Notes: generated from the sequence alone by a model not told the origin. Counted from the stretch's first letter, positions 15,851-28,995 are shown. The stretch: 62,000 nt of DNA from Neocallimastix lanati (nom. inval.) (GCA_016946835.1 JACVTC010000114.1:137501-199500); one strand, 5' to 3'. Numbers and translations: made by a program.

Positions 15851-16240
15851 CAAGATACAAAAGAATTTGATAAGTATTGGTCTAAACTTAATCTAATTAG
15901 GTAAATTTAGATTAATTGAACTGGCTTAAAGTCAATATTTTCATCATTGCATTATTTTTTTTATTTTATTTGTATTTCTTATTGACATTTAAAATTATTA
16001 TAGATTATGAAAAATTAAAATTTATATTTATATTTTATGACATTACTTTTTAATACTTAAAATTAATTGTATTAATTGTATATTTTTTTTTTCTCAAAAA
16101 ATTGGTTTTTTCCAAGTTTGGTGTTGATACCTATGAATTTTGAAATTTCATATGTAAATATTTTTTTTTCTATAGCCGTAATTATTTATAAATAATAATT
16201 GTATTTATTTATTCATTCATTAATTACATATTCATACAAT

Positions 16241-16640
16241 CTGAAAGATATTATGGTCTTCTCCTTTAAAGGTATTGACCCTCCTAGTTAGCTGAATTTG
16301 TATTTTTGGATTAATTTTTGTTTTAAATGCTGAATAGAAACCTTATGATTCCTTTTGGAACATATACAATATAAAATTTTAACATCTGATATTGCTTTTT
16401 CAAATATTTTTACAAATTTTTCATTGTTGAAATTTGGAGTATATACTTTAATCCTGAAGAAAAATTATTAATTATAATAATCAGTATCACTAACATAATA
16501 TTAATCTTGAATTTTTTCGCATAGATAAAAGTCAACCTTGTGTTGTCAGTAGATGTTCCATAATAGCAAGAATTCCCGTGAAGTATCTTTTCCATAATGA
16601 ACTATAAATTACAAATTGATATAAATGAAATTAGTATAAA
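16241..16640 (-). mobile_element. Internally deleted LINE derivative (5' end joined to 3' UTR)
   Basis: Read on the minus strand, 16640-16310 matches the start of the non-LTR element at about 27245-27620; shared strings include TATGGAACATCTA and AATGGAATCATAAGG-like blocks. It then jumps within a few tens of bases to the 3' UTR of the same element: AAAGGAGAAGACCATAAT here corresponds to GAAGGAGAAGATCATAAT at 31369. The endonuclease and reverse transcriptase regions are absent. It is therefore a short non-autonomous copy keeping both ends of the LINE. The copy is diverged and carries stops. Confidence 0.75.
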
Positions 16641-18165
16641 CTAAAATACTATAAATTAGGAAATATAAATATAAAATAAATAATATAAAAAAAAAATAAA
16701 TATTGAAAAATTAAAAAAATAATAAATAATAAATAATAAAAAAAACATGAATTTGAAAAAAAAAATCTGAAAATAATTAGAAGAAGTAATGAAATCAATA
16801 TTTTAATAAAAAATTACAGAAATATATATAGAAAGAGAGTTAATTTGTATTATTGTAATAGAAATAATATTGTCGAATTATGGTATGATAGTTTAATTGA
16901 TTTAAATAATATAAATACCAATTTATAAATTAGTATTTTTCTAACCTTTTAAAATTAATATCATGGAATTAAATTAATCTTAATAGTATTTATTTTTTTG
17001 GTATTTTTTTAAAGACTATAACTTAAATCATTCCATTCAGCAATAGTTCAAAATTCTTTAGTATCAGTATTAAAGAATGTTATTAAAAAAATATTGTATC
17101 TTTTATAAAAATATAAATTTTTATTTCATTAAAATTTTATTTCGTTAAAATTTTATTTCGTTAAAATTTAAGTTGTTATTATTACATTCCAGTAAAAAAT
17201 ATATATTTATAAACTTTAATTTAAATAAGATTAAATATAAGAGTCATATATCAATTAAAAAATATTATTAAATAATTATATAAAAAAATACTTTAAAACA
17301 TAAATCCTTTATATTATATTATTTATTTAGTAAATAATCTGGGTTTTCAAATTTTCAAATATATAAACAGTTTTTTAATAATACTTTTTCAATATTTCTA
17401 AATGATAATTATTAGGTTTATAATTGATTTTTATTTATTCAAATAATATTAAATTACTATACAAATAATTAAATATTTTTATATAAATTATCTTTTTTTA
17501 ATTTTTAATTTTTTTATATTTTAAATAAATATTAATTAATCCAGTTTATCCACTAAATATATTTAGATATAAAGCATTATGAAAATAAATTTATATTTAT
17601 TTTTTATTATAATCATTTATTTATTATTAATAATAAATTATTTATTTTTGCTAGAAGAAAAGGAACACATGACCACCCAAATAATGATTATGTAATTTGA
17701 ACATTGAATTATCTTTAATAATAAAATATTAAAATTATCAATATAATATATGTCAACTCGTTTTTTAATCATTTATTTATAATTTTATATATATATTTGT
17801 GTATTAAAAATTTTAAACTCCAAATGCACCACATTCATTACATTATATATGCACTTTTCAGAAATGTACTATTCTCATTGAATTATTATATTTCATTATT
17901 TAATGAATTTTTTCAGAAAAAGTATATTTTATACTTATTATTAAATATATATTTACTTGCTTGTAATTATTTATTTCATATATACATTTTATTAAAACTG
18001 AATAAAACCTAAATACATGAATTGAAAGCCTCTTAAAATTTTTATATTTATAATTAATAATTAATAAAGTTATATATGTATTAATAATGTATAAACTTGT
18101 GTAAGACCTCATGATTGAAATCTAAATAATTTCAAAAACTATTTAACTATATTAGGAACATGAAA

Positions 18166-18250
18166 CTATTTAATTATAGAGTATCTGAATAGTAACAAAA
18201 ATCATTAAAAATATTTAATTATGTAGTATCTGAATAGTAGCAAAAATCAT
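18166..18250. repeat. Imperfect ~40-bp direct repeat, two copies
   Basis: The block around TATTTAATTATAGAGTATC followed by TGAATAGTAACAAAAATCAT occurs twice about 46 bp apart, with only a few substitutions. Its function is unknown; it may be a small local duplication. Confidence 0.7.
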
Positions 18251-18649
18251 AAAGAAGAAATATGATAGTATTATAAATAAAAACATAGAAAAAATATATT
18301 ATTATAAATAAAAAATTAATATATAAATTAATATATATTTAAATTTTTGTATAAATAAATAAATTAAATAATTAAGAGTATATATATATATAAATAAATA
18401 AAATAAATAAATATAAATATAAATATATAACAAAATAAGAAATTAGCTATTAGTTTGAAATAACCCTATATTTCCTATTATATTTGATAGTTATAAAAAT
18501 ATATATAAATATACCATAATTAGATTAATTTAAAATAAAAGGGTCTAGAATAAATAACTAAATATAAAAATAAAATAATTAATAAATAATTTAATAATAG
18601 AATTATAATAAAATAAAAGTTTCGTTTATTTTGCTATACATAAATATAT

Positions 18650-18823
18650 ATCAGACTAGGAAAAATACTCAGTAAGGCCATCCAACAGGGATAATATCCT
18701 CCTATGCGAAAGCATACGGAAGTGTTGAAGTGTTGTGACTACCTCAATATTCCCATGTCCTTGAGGGGGGGAGGCTAAAAATAAAGGCGATACATGCTGG
18801 AAGTAAAAAAAAAAAAAAAAAAG
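18650..18823 (+). mobile_element. SINE-like short retroelement copy A, poly-A tailed
   Basis: A GC-richer block of about 160 bp ending in a run of 18 A, starting near the CTCAGTAAGGCCATCC block. A second, diverged copy lies in opposite orientation at about 33440-33620. The two share an exact 20-mer (18735-18754 versus 33509-33528, reverse complement) and a matching 3' end just before the A-rich tail (GGAAGTAAAA here, GGAAATAACAAAA there). A perfect 5-bp stem closed by a GAAA tetraloop lies at 18703-18716. Dispersed copies plus a terminal poly-A fit a SINE or a 5'-truncated LINE. No coding capacity is seen. Confidence 0.65.
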
Positions 18824-20054
18824 ACTTGGAAAAAAATATATTTTTATATAATTAAATATATGGAAAATATTGTTTTACATGAAATAAAATAATAATAAAT
18901 ATAAATATTCATACAAAAAAAGAAAAATTAATTATTTAAACATTAATAAAATAACAAGGAAATAATATTAAATTTATTTAAGAATTTTTGGAATATTCAA
19001 GTATCTATATAAAATATAATAAATTGTAATATAATATTATATAATATATAATTTTTATAATTATTTTTATACAGAAAATTTTAAATTTGTCAATAATTTT
19101 ATTAATATTAATGTTACTATTTTATTATATTTTTTTATTATTGTTATTTTGTTATTGTTGATTAAATCATTTATAAAAGTTGATATAATATTATGTGTAT
19201 AATTATGTTTAATTATGTATAATAAATATATATATTGAAAAATTAATTCATATGCTTATATGCTTTTAGATTTATATTAAGTTCTTTATAATTTATAACT
19301 TTATTCCAATCAATTTAATAATATTATATAACCCATATGATAATTTATATATATATTGTTTAATTTCTTCTATATTTTTCTTTAAAAATCAAAATATATT
19401 CTTAATTCACAATTATAATTTTATTTTTATACATGCGAGAGTTCAAAAGATTTATACTACTAATAATTTTATACTAAATCAGTTCATTAATCATAAATTT
19501 TTTTTAGTAAAGTATATATTAATTTAAATAGTTTATTACTTTAAAATATAACTATTAATAAGAAGAGTTACCATTCTAATTCAAATTTCTTCTTATTTAT
19601 TTATTATATTATTTTAAAAAAATATTTTTTTTAATAAAATATAATAATAACTAATATTAAGAAATTGGAATATTCTTATCCTTAATTCTTAATTTATTAA
19701 ACATATTTAAATATGTATATATAAATTAAATTTATATATAAAGAATATATTATAAATATATTATGTTTTATTATATTCAATAATGTGAAATAATTGTAAT
19801 ATTTAATTTAATTAATAATAATTATTTTTATTATTAATTTATAATTTTATATAAAATATTTCTTTTTCGAAAACTTTAATTTTTCAATAATATATAAATA
19901 TATACATTTTTTTTCTTTATTTTTTTCCTTTTTTTAAAAAATGAAAAATAAAGCAAATATTTTAAATTATAAAGAAAATTAAATATATTTATATATATAC
20001 GCCTTTAAAATAGTATAAGAGAAAAATATTTATTTTTAAAAGTAAAAAATACAA

Positions 20055-20085
<31 letters not shown>

Positions 20086-20525
20086 TAAAATATAAAAAAG
20101 TATTCAATAAAAAAAAATAGGTTTATATATATAAATAGTAATAATAAAATTTTATTAAAAATAATAATGTTTAAAAGTAATAAAAATTTTTAATATATAA
20201 TAATAAAAGTAGATTTATATATAAAGAAATAATAATAATAAAAAAAATCACTAATTGATATTTATATTAAAATTTAAATAGGGTTAATATTAAATTAATT
20301 TATTAAAAATAAAGATTTAATATTTTTATTATATTTTATATTATTTTTATTTTTATTTATTTATTATTATTTTTTTTTACAACTACAATAACAAAAAAAA
20401 AAAAAAAAAAAAAAAAAATAAAATACTTAAATTTTTATTTCTATTAATAAATAAAATAAAATAAATATATATATTACAAAGTCATTGAATAAATATTTTA
20501 ATACCTGAAACGAAAAATTATCTTA

Positions 20526-23372
20526 ATGAATGGTTATAATCAATTAACTAATTTAATATATAAATGCAATATTAGAGAATTGAAATCATTTATTAATGAA
20601 GATGGGAATTTTGTTAAAAAATTAAGAAATAACTCTTTCGATATTTTAATTTTTGCTATTGAAACGAAAGTACCATTAGAATGTATTAATTATATTGTTC
20701 ATGATTACAAAAATTTAAATTTTGAAATAAAGGGAAATAAAATTCCGCTATATTTAGCATTCCAACAAAATCGATTAGCACTAGCAACAATATTATTACA
20801 AAATAATGCAGATATTAATTATTTAGATAATTATGGTAATAATGTTTTAATTTATCTATATCGTAATAATTGTTTAAATGAGAAAAATTTAAAATTCATC
20901 TTAAATAAAGGTATAAATATAAATTATGAAGATAAAAATCAAAAAAAAATATTAGATTACTTAGTTCTTTCTCAACAAACAAATTTGATAAAGTTAATTA
21001 TAGAACATACCATATATAATAAAAATTTTATCTTAAATATGATAAATTTACATAAAAAGCAAATTAAGTTATCATCAAAAAAATTAGAGAGTGTTTTGGT
21101 TACAGAAAAAAACAGGATAATTATTAACAAATATATGTATATATCTGCTATTAAAAATGATAATTTTTATATTCTAAAAATGCTATTTGAAAATGACGGG
21201 AATAAGCACATTTTAGATATGATTAAGGGCTATCATCTTATTATTAAAGCAACAGAGAAAGGAAATATCACTATAATCAAATATTTATTAAAAAAAGGCG
21301 CAAATATTGATGATGGTGATATTAAAGGTAATACTGCATTAATAATAGCTTCAAAGTATGGATATATGGAAGTTATTAAATATTTATTAGAAAATGGTGC
21401 GGATATTAATTTAAAAAATAAAAATGGAAATAATGCATTAATGATAGCAACTAAATATAATCAATTTCTTGCAGTTAAGTATTTAATTACGTATGGTGCT
21501 GAAGTTAATGAAAGTTACCATAGTGGATGGACGCCTATAATGATAGCTTCAAAAAATGGAAACCTTGAAATGGTTAAGTATTTAAGATCAAATGGTGGAC
21601 TTATTCAGTCTCAAAATAGGCATGGATGGACTTCACTTATGGCTGCTGCTGAAGGTGGTCATGTCGATATTGTTCGTTATTTAATACAATGCCATGCTGA
21701 TGTTAATGCACGTAACAAAAATGGATGGACAGCATTAATGATTGCTTCTAGTAAAGGTTATATTTCTGTAGTAGAAGAACTTCTTAAAAACGGTGCGATA
21801 TCTTGTATTAATATTAAAGATAATGTAGGTTGGACTGCTTTAATGGTTGCATCTCAAAATGGTTATAAATCTATAGTGGAAAGATTAATCAATGCATCAC
21901 CAACTACTAATATTAATGCAAGAGCTAATAATCATTCTGATGCTTTGATTTATGCATGCCATGGACATCATATTTCCACTGTTAAATATCTTTTAGAGCA
22001 TGGTGCTGATATTCATAATAAAAATAATAAAGGACAAACTCCCTTATTAATTTCTATTCAAAATAATTATCTTGATCAAGTGCAATTATTATTAGATAAT
22101 GGAGCTGATCCTAAAGATATGGATAACTCCCAAACTACTTCACTTCTTTTCGCCGTTAAAAATGGTATCCACGCTAAGGAAATGATTAATCTTCTTATTA
22201 AATACCCAATTTTAATAAATAAAAAAAACGATGAAGGTGATTCCCCATTAATTGTTGCTACAAGATTAGGATTATTAGATATTATTCAATTATTATTTGA
22301 AAAATGTCGAGCAAATATCAATATTAATGATAAAAATGGTAATACAGCTTTAATGATTGCCTCTTTTAACAATTCAATTGATATAGTACGTTATCTTATT
22401 AAGAGAAATGCAGATATTTATCACATTTCTAATAACGGAAGTACTGCTATTATGGCTGCATGCCAAAATGGTAATAAAGAAATTGTTCAACTTTTAATCG
22501 AAAACGGTGAGAATATAAATCGTAAAGATATTAATGGATATTCACTTTTAATGATGGCTTCACAAAACAATCATATAAAAATTGTAAAATATTTATTAAA
22601 TAAAGGAGCCGATATTTATGATAAAAATGTTAATGGTAATACAGCTTTAATTATAGCATCTGCCAATGGACATGATGAAATTGTTAAACTTTTATTAAAT
22701 GTTTATTATAAACATTTAAAAATGTTTAATGAAAATACTAATATAAATAATAAAAAGAGTTATATAGATATTACTAATAAACTTTCTTATAATTCTTTAA
22801 TGTATGCTTCCAAAAATGGACATTTAAAAGTGGTGAAACTGCTTGTTAGCAATTTAGCAAATGTAAATATCAAAAATAGTAATGGTGATACCCCATTAAT
22901 GTTGGCTACTGAACATAATTTTTTCGATATTGTAAAATATTTAATAGAAAATAAATCTTATTTAAATTTATCAAATAAACAAGGGGAAACCCCATTACTG
23001 TATGCAGTTAAAAAAGGTTACTTTGATATTATGAAATATTTAATTGAACATGGTGTAGATATTAATAATAGTAAAAATAAACAAGGTAACTCACTACTGA
23101 TGATTGCAACAGAAAATGGATATGAAAAAATTGTAAAATATTTAGTAGAACATGGTGCTAATATTAATGAACAAAAAAAGCGTAATTCATTCTTCATGAG
23201 AAATATAATAGAAAAGAAATATATGGGAATTATTCGTAATGTTATGGGGGATTATATGAAGAATGAAGAACAATATGGAACAACTGCAGTAATGATTGCC
23301 TCGGAAAAGGGTAATAAAGAAATTGTAAAATATTTAATTGAAAATGGAGCAAAAATTGATGAAAAAAAATAA
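20526..23372 (+). CDS. Ankyrin-repeat protein, 948 aa
   Basis: Single uninterrupted frame. The N-terminal ~230 residues form a diverged ankyrin-like cap (NFEIKGNKIPLYLAFQQNR, then DINYLDNYGNNVLIYL). The rest is about 20 ankyrin units following the pattern G-x-TALMIA-x3-G-x4-VKYL-x3-GADIN, for example WTALMIASSKGYISVVEELL. A non-repeat insertion (KKRNSFFMRNIIEKKYMGI) near the C-terminus precedes one last repeat, and the protein stops at IDEKK. There is no signal peptide, no membrane segment and no attached enzymatic domain, so a protein-binding scaffold role is all the family allows. A second gene at 34283 shares the same cap, and a decayed copy lies at 32.4-33.1 kb, so this is a local family. 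The absence of introns contrasts with the conserved genes in the window. Confidence 0.92.
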   Translation: MNGYNQLTNLIYKCNIRELKSFINEDGNFVKKLRNNSFDILIFAIETKVPLECINYIVHDYKNLNFEIKGNKIPLYLAFQQNRLALATILLQNNADINYLDNYGNNVLIYLYRNNCLNEKNLKFILNKGININYEDKNQKKILDYLVLSQQTNLIKLIIEHTIYNKNFILNMINLHKKQIKLSSKKLESVLVTEKNRIIINKYMYISAIKNDNFYILKMLFENDGNKHILDMIKGYHLIIKATEKGNITIIKYLLKKGANIDDGDIKGNTALIIASKYGYMEVIKYLLENGADINLKNKNGNNALMIATKYNQFLAVKYLITYGAEVNESYHSGWTPIMIASKNGNLEMVKYLRSNGGLIQSQNRHGWTSLMAAAEGGHVDIVRYLIQCHADVNARNKNGWTALMIASSKGYISVVEELLKNGAISCINIKDNVGWTALMVASQNGYKSIVERLINASPTTNINARANNHSDALIYACHGHHISTVKYLLEHGADIHNKNNKGQTPLLISIQNNYLDQVQLLLDNGADPKDMDNSQTTSLLFAVKNGIHAKEMINLLIKYPILINKKNDEGDSPLIVATRLGLLDIIQLLFEKCRANININDKNGNTALMIASFNNSIDIVRYLIKRNADIYHISNNGSTAIMAACQNGNKEIVQLLIENGENINRKDINGYSLLMMASQNNHIKIVKYLLNKGADIYDKNVNGNTALIIASANGHDEIVKLLLNVYYKHLKMFNENTNINNKKSYIDITNKLSYNSLMYASKNGHLKVVKLLVSNLANVNIKNSNGDTPLMLATEHNFFDIVKYLIENKSYLNLSNKQGETPLLYAVKKGYFDIMKYLIEHGVDINNSKNKQGNSLLMIATENGYEKIVKYLVEHGANINEQKKRNSFFMRNIIEKKYMGIIRNVMGDYMKNEEQYGTTAVMIASEKGNKEIVKYLIENGAKIDEKK

Positions 23373-23914
23373 TTGCTTAATAAATCCTTTCAGAAATAAT
23401 AATAACGAGGTATTTAAATGTTTTAAAAATCATTATAGCAATTTGTTCTATTTAATTTAGTTTTATTTTTTTATAAATGATAAATAAATAAATAAATAGA
23501 TAAATAAATAAATAAATAAATAAAAAGTATTATATATAATAAATTTTAATATTTGTTAAATTTATATATTATTTATATAAAAAGAAAACCTATATAAAAT
23601 AATAAAAAAGATATATTGAAATTAATATAAGTAATAAATACCTTTATTAATTTTTATATATATATTATAAATTACATTAAATGCTAATAATAATATATAT
23701 ATATATTAATTACATTAAAAGATTTATGAATAATCTTATCCTTGATTTATTTAATTTAAAATTTAATTATATATATACATATTTTTATTATAATATAAAT
23801 AATATTTAAATAAAATTTAAATAAAAATAAAAATAAAAATAAAAATATAAAAAACTGTATAATAATAAGAAACAAATAAATAATAAATAATAATAAATAA
23901 TAAATAATAATAAA

Positions 23915-24091
<177 letters not shown>

Positions 24092-24759
24092 GGACATATT
24101 TATAATTTAAAAAACAAAAACAAAAACAAATAAAAATTTTCGACAAAAATAATATAAGAAAATGTTCTTGGTTAAAAAAAAAATGTAAATATCTTTTCCA
24201 AGAATCTATCACTATATATAGGTATAGTAATAATATTTACAATATTAACTCTATTTTCAGTCATATTTAAATATTATATAATTTAATTATTATCTAAACC
24301 CATTTTACACTGGTTTAGTAATATTATAATTATTAGAATATACCCATTTCACACTAGGAATTACCACTCAATTTTATTTCCCTTGAATATTTGGGGTATT
24401 ATACTTTAAATTATTTTATATGGGATCTCTGACATATAGTCTCCTCTATTATTATTGTTAATATATATATATTATTATTATTAATAGTCTAATAATTATT
24501 AAATATCAAATTATGATTTTAATTAATAGTATTTATAAGAGTATGAAGATACATAATTTGTTCTTATATATGCTTAAGAGTGTTATTCTCAATTAAATTA
24601 ATATTTTTATATTTTTTGAGTTTTAACTTAAAATTCAAATTTATTTTTCTTTTATATAATATTGTGTCAGGCAAACAGTTCTTTCACTGAAAATCTATAT
24701 CCTACATGTATTTTTTAAAATAAAATTAATAAAGTTTTGGAAGTGTATTCTCTTCCCTG

Positions 24760-24798
<39 letters not shown>

Positions 24799-25391
24799 TC
24801 TATATAAGAATCAGATAAGTCTTTTAATATAAAGAATTTAGGTTTTATGATTTTGTCACCTTTAATAATACATTTATGATAAAGAGTAACTAGCACTTAA
24901 TTATTTTAAATTAAATACTTTTATTCTATTATATTGTGGCTTGAACTTTATTTATATTAAAATATGTTTTTATACATCTGATACTTGTTTTTCATATATT
25001 TCACATATTCTAACAATATATTATACATTTTTTTTTTTTTTTTTTTTATAAATTTAATTATATATTAATTATAAACTAAATTTATACTTTCATAATAAAT
25101 CAGTAATAAATAAATAAATAATAATTATTATTTTATAAAAAATTTTTATTATTATGGTTGAAATATGGATTATTATAAATTTAATGTTTAATATTATTTT
25201 AGTATTTTTTTTTTTTTTTAATAAAAGAATATTATTTTATAGAATTTTTTCTAGACTGGGATTAACAATAGGGCCTCCAGTCTCTCCCTTAAACGTATCG
25301 GACTCTCAATGGATTCTTTGCCATACCATTTTGACGAGGATCTCTAAGCAGGGTTAATATGAAAGACATTACCCATAAGCTGCTTTATACA

Positions 25392-25435
25392 ATTTCTCCC
25401 TAAATGATCTCTGGAACCATCATTTAGGGAGAAAT
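25392..25435. other. Perfect 17-bp inverted repeat, 10-nt loop
   Basis: ATTTCTCCCTAAATGAT at 25392-25408 is the exact reverse complement of 25419-25435, separated by CTCTGGAACC. In such AT-rich DNA a perfect 17-bp stem containing a CCC/GGG core is unlikely by chance. It sits at the end of a GC-richer island (25245-25450) that shows no real coding capacity. It may be the terminal hairpin of a transposon relic or the stem of an unrecognised RNA. Confidence 0.75.
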
Positions 25436-27047
25436 CTTATGTAGTATTAGTCCTGAGTATTAACTACTAGGGTAAAAATTGGCAAGAATTATGCAATTTC
25501 AAAAAAAATTAGGAGCTACTATTTCATATAATTAAAAAAAAAATAAATAAAAAAAACCTATATAAGATATTAAAAAATAAACTTCTTTCGATAATTACTT
25601 TTGGTAGAAACTTTATATTAATTTTTTAATTTTAAGTCTTTATTTAGTTTTTATTTATAATTTTTATTTATTAAAAACTCTCTTATTTATTTTACTTCAG
25701 TTCTTAAAATTCTTAATTTCTTTTATAATATTTTTTTTAATAATAATTATTTAATATGATTTAATAAAAGCCACAAATATATAAATTTATGCTTTTTTTT
25801 TTTTTTTTTAAATTTAAATTTCTATAAAATATATAAATATTATGTTTTTTTTTTCTATTATATTTTTAAACTTTATTATTATTTTATTTTTTTTTTTAAT
25901 TAATTCTCCACTTTTTAATTAAATTTTTAGAATATATATTTTTTTATAATATTTCAATAAATTTAAATTTTTTTAAATCGTTTAATGGTATAAAAATTTT
26001 TTATATCAAATTTAAAATATTACTTATTGGCCACTAAATTTAATGAAGTATTAATTTTAGTAAATTAAAATTAAAAAGATTAAAGAACATTTTGATATAA
26101 TTTTTATAAGAATATACTTTTCCTAGATATGTAAATAAAAAAAATAGATAAATATAAATAAATAGATAAATATATATACATATTTTAATTTAAAGATTAT
26201 ATAAAATATTTTATTACATATTAATAATTTTTTTAAAAACTATAGCTTTTTATTTTTATTTTAGTTTTTTATGTTATTTTATTAATTTAAATAATATTTA
26301 TAATTATTATAAAATGATATTTTGTAAAAAAGAATTATTATCACAGCTTTTTTTCTTTCAATATAATTGTTATATTTTTATATTATTAATGTTTTTCCAA
26401 TTAATATAATTATTATATTATAATTATGACTGAAATATAAAAACATTTTCTTTTTAGTAGTTTATACCCAATGATGTGGACTTTTTTTCCAGGTCCATGG
26501 AGGGTTGATGGAAAAGGAATAGCCTATATCAGGTGTACTAATTACGGCTTTATGTGATTCTGATGATAATCGATGGCTATCATTTCTAAATTGGCTTCTA
26601 GTACGAAGAGTGTAAATTAGAATACTGGAAAACTGTTGAAAGTGAACCTGATGTTTTATATTGTTTTAAACTGGATATGTAGTAACATTGGAGTTGTATA
26701 ATTAATAATATCATGTAGTTTCTACATATTATCATTGTAATGAATCTATTGTATTTTTTACTTTAGCATTATTTTGTATATGTATTTTTCTTTAGTATTA
26801 TTTAAACTCTCATGTAGCTATTGTAAAATGGAAATGTAGAAGATTGATTCACTCCAAAGCTTGTGTTTAAGATATTATTTAACGGATTGGAATCTTTTTA
26901 TAGTCTTTCACTATTAACATTATTTACATTTTCATTTCAGTTTTTTTCATTTCAGTTTATTTATGAGTACATTAGAGAAAATTATTTTATCAATCAAAGC
27001 TTTGCTTTACTAATCAAATAGAATTTCAGAAACTTAAAGGATAACAG

Positions 27048-27078
<31 letters not shown>

Positions 27079-27440
27079 AGGAAAAAAGAGATTATTCATT
27101 ACAACAAAATTCTTAAGTTTTGTTTTTATTTAAATTTTATCTAAAAGATAGGAACTTCATATTATATATATTTTTTTTTTACTATTTTATTTTTTTTTAT
27201 ATTTTTATTTTTATTTTATCTATATTTAGTTTTTAGTATTTTAGTTTTCATTTGATTCATTTTTTTTTAAATTGTAATTTTTAGTTCATTATAAAAAAGA
27301 TATTTTACCGGGGTTCTCGCTGTTATGGAACATCTATTTACAACACAAGGTTGATTTTATCCGTGGTATGTACTCATGGACCAATGCTAAAATGAAGGAA
27401 TTTATTCATTCTAAATGCAAAAAAAATCAAGGATAATATT

Positions 27441-28865
27441 TTGTCAGTAAAAAGAATTACTAAATTTAATGATAGTTTCTTCAGGATAAAAGTATACACT
27501 CCAAATTTCAACCATGAAAAAAATTTGAAGAAGTATTTGAAAAAGCAATATCAGGAGTTAAAATTTCATATCGTAGATGTTCCAAATGGAATCATAAGGT
27601 TTCTTTTCGGCATTTTAAAAAAATTTTTAATATCTAATTACACATCCAATAATACAAACTCAGTAAACCTTAGTTCAACTAATTTAGAAAATGTTATAAA
27701 TGGCAATCATGAACTCAGTGCTCCAAATATTCCTAATCTTAATTCTCAAAATACATTTTCACATTCTAACGCAGGAAAGTTTTCTTTTTGTCTTAGTTGG
27801 AATACCAATGGATGGAATTTTGTGAAAAGAGATAATATTGAGTACTTCAGCACGATTTTTAAATCATTATTCCTATGTTTTTAGGAAACAGGTATTGATA
27901 TTAATGATGCTAGAAATCCATGTAAAGTAACACTTCCCGACTATAAATATTTCCAGAAAAGAATGGATCCAACTACTCCAGGTTGCAGAGTTTTATATCT
28001 TGGGTATCATGTCTCATGTCAAGCAGTACTTGAAGATAATTTCTACACTTATCTCGTTTTTTTAACAACATATAGTCTATGGAATCACTCTAAGTGTTCT
28101 GTAGGTAATGCCCATATTCCCATTAAGAAACACTCATTACAAGTCCGATATGCATTTTCAGAAGTTTTCACATGGCTTCAGAATCATACTGATCATCCAT
28201 CGATTCTTCTTGGAGACTTTAACATGAGCACCACTGATTTACAAGATAAATTATCCAATAGTAACATTGATAACTGGTTTATTCTTCCGATTAATGGTAC
28301 ACCTATTTCATGGACTAGAGGAAGATATTCACCAGAACTTGATCATGCATTAGTCAATTCAAGTATGCTCAATAAAATATCAAGTGCTTATTTTATTGAT
28401 TATCCTTCTGTATCTGATCATAAACCTCTCGTAGTTTATTGTAAGAAAACTACCACAAATGAATCATTTTTGTTACCAAAAATATTTGTTAGGTGGGATA
28501 GGTATAAATGTCATGAACTTAAGAAAGACATATGTCATCACAATAAATTTGAGATTCTTAGTGAAGAATTAGGAAATGAAGAATTTTCGATAGATTGTGT
28601 AATTGAAAAGTTCATAAACACTACTAATTCCATTTCTAAGGATTTATCGATTACATCTTCAACAGAAATTAGAAAAGCGATGTTTAGAATGTCCCAAAAA
28701 TTTTATTGTCTTCAAAAGGTAAAACATATTAAATACAAACAAATTAAGCATTATGTTTCTGCAAATGATTCTAATGAATTTGCTAAAATAGCTGACTCGT
28801 TTAACAAACTATGTGAATCAATTCATAAAAAATGTAACGAATTTAAGAAAAAAGAATATTTTTAA
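27441..28865 (+). pseudogene. LINE N-terminal region and endonuclease domain, one nonsense codon
   Basis: A single frame runs from 27441 to 28865, broken only by TAG at 27882-27884. The exonuclease/endonuclease/phosphatase fold motifs appear in order: SWNTNGW, then ETG directly after the TAG, ILLGDFNM, and VSDHKPLV. In active elements ETG is usually preceded by Gln, so the TAG looks like a CAG to TAG change. The domain would nick target DNA for target-primed reverse transcription. The frame then closes at a TAA at 28863, before the reverse transcriptase. Confidence 0.8.
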
Positions 28866-28995
28866 TAATGTATTTGTTTCTTCTACAGATGAAAAACTAA
28901 AAGTTTGGCATTCTCATTAGAATTTCTTTGGGTCGGATTTTTCAGGTCATAGTTTTTCTAAAGATTATTGGAAAGATTCTGATGCATTAAGGAAT

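Larger units (their letters stand above)
15398..20525. other. Long intergenic region with retroelement debris, about 5.1 kb
   Basis: Very AT-rich and without a supported gene. It holds a poly-T run (15810-15850), the short LINE derivative at 16.2-16.6 kb, an imperfect direct repeat at 18.17-18.25 kb and a SINE-like copy at 18.65-18.82 kb. Short frames such as those at 17.8-18.1 kb overlap on opposite strands, have hydrophobic AT-driven composition, and are not considered genes. The last few hundred bases precede an ankyrin gene and probably contain its promoter. Confidence 0.6.

Noticed and set aside
17797-18112. Overlapping frames on both strands
   Set aside because: Hydrophobic AT-driven composition, mutually antisense, no homology recognised.
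25154-25357. 67-aa plus-strand frame
   Set aside because: Starts in poly-Phe and runs through a GC-richer island; no recognisable domain and no counterpart.
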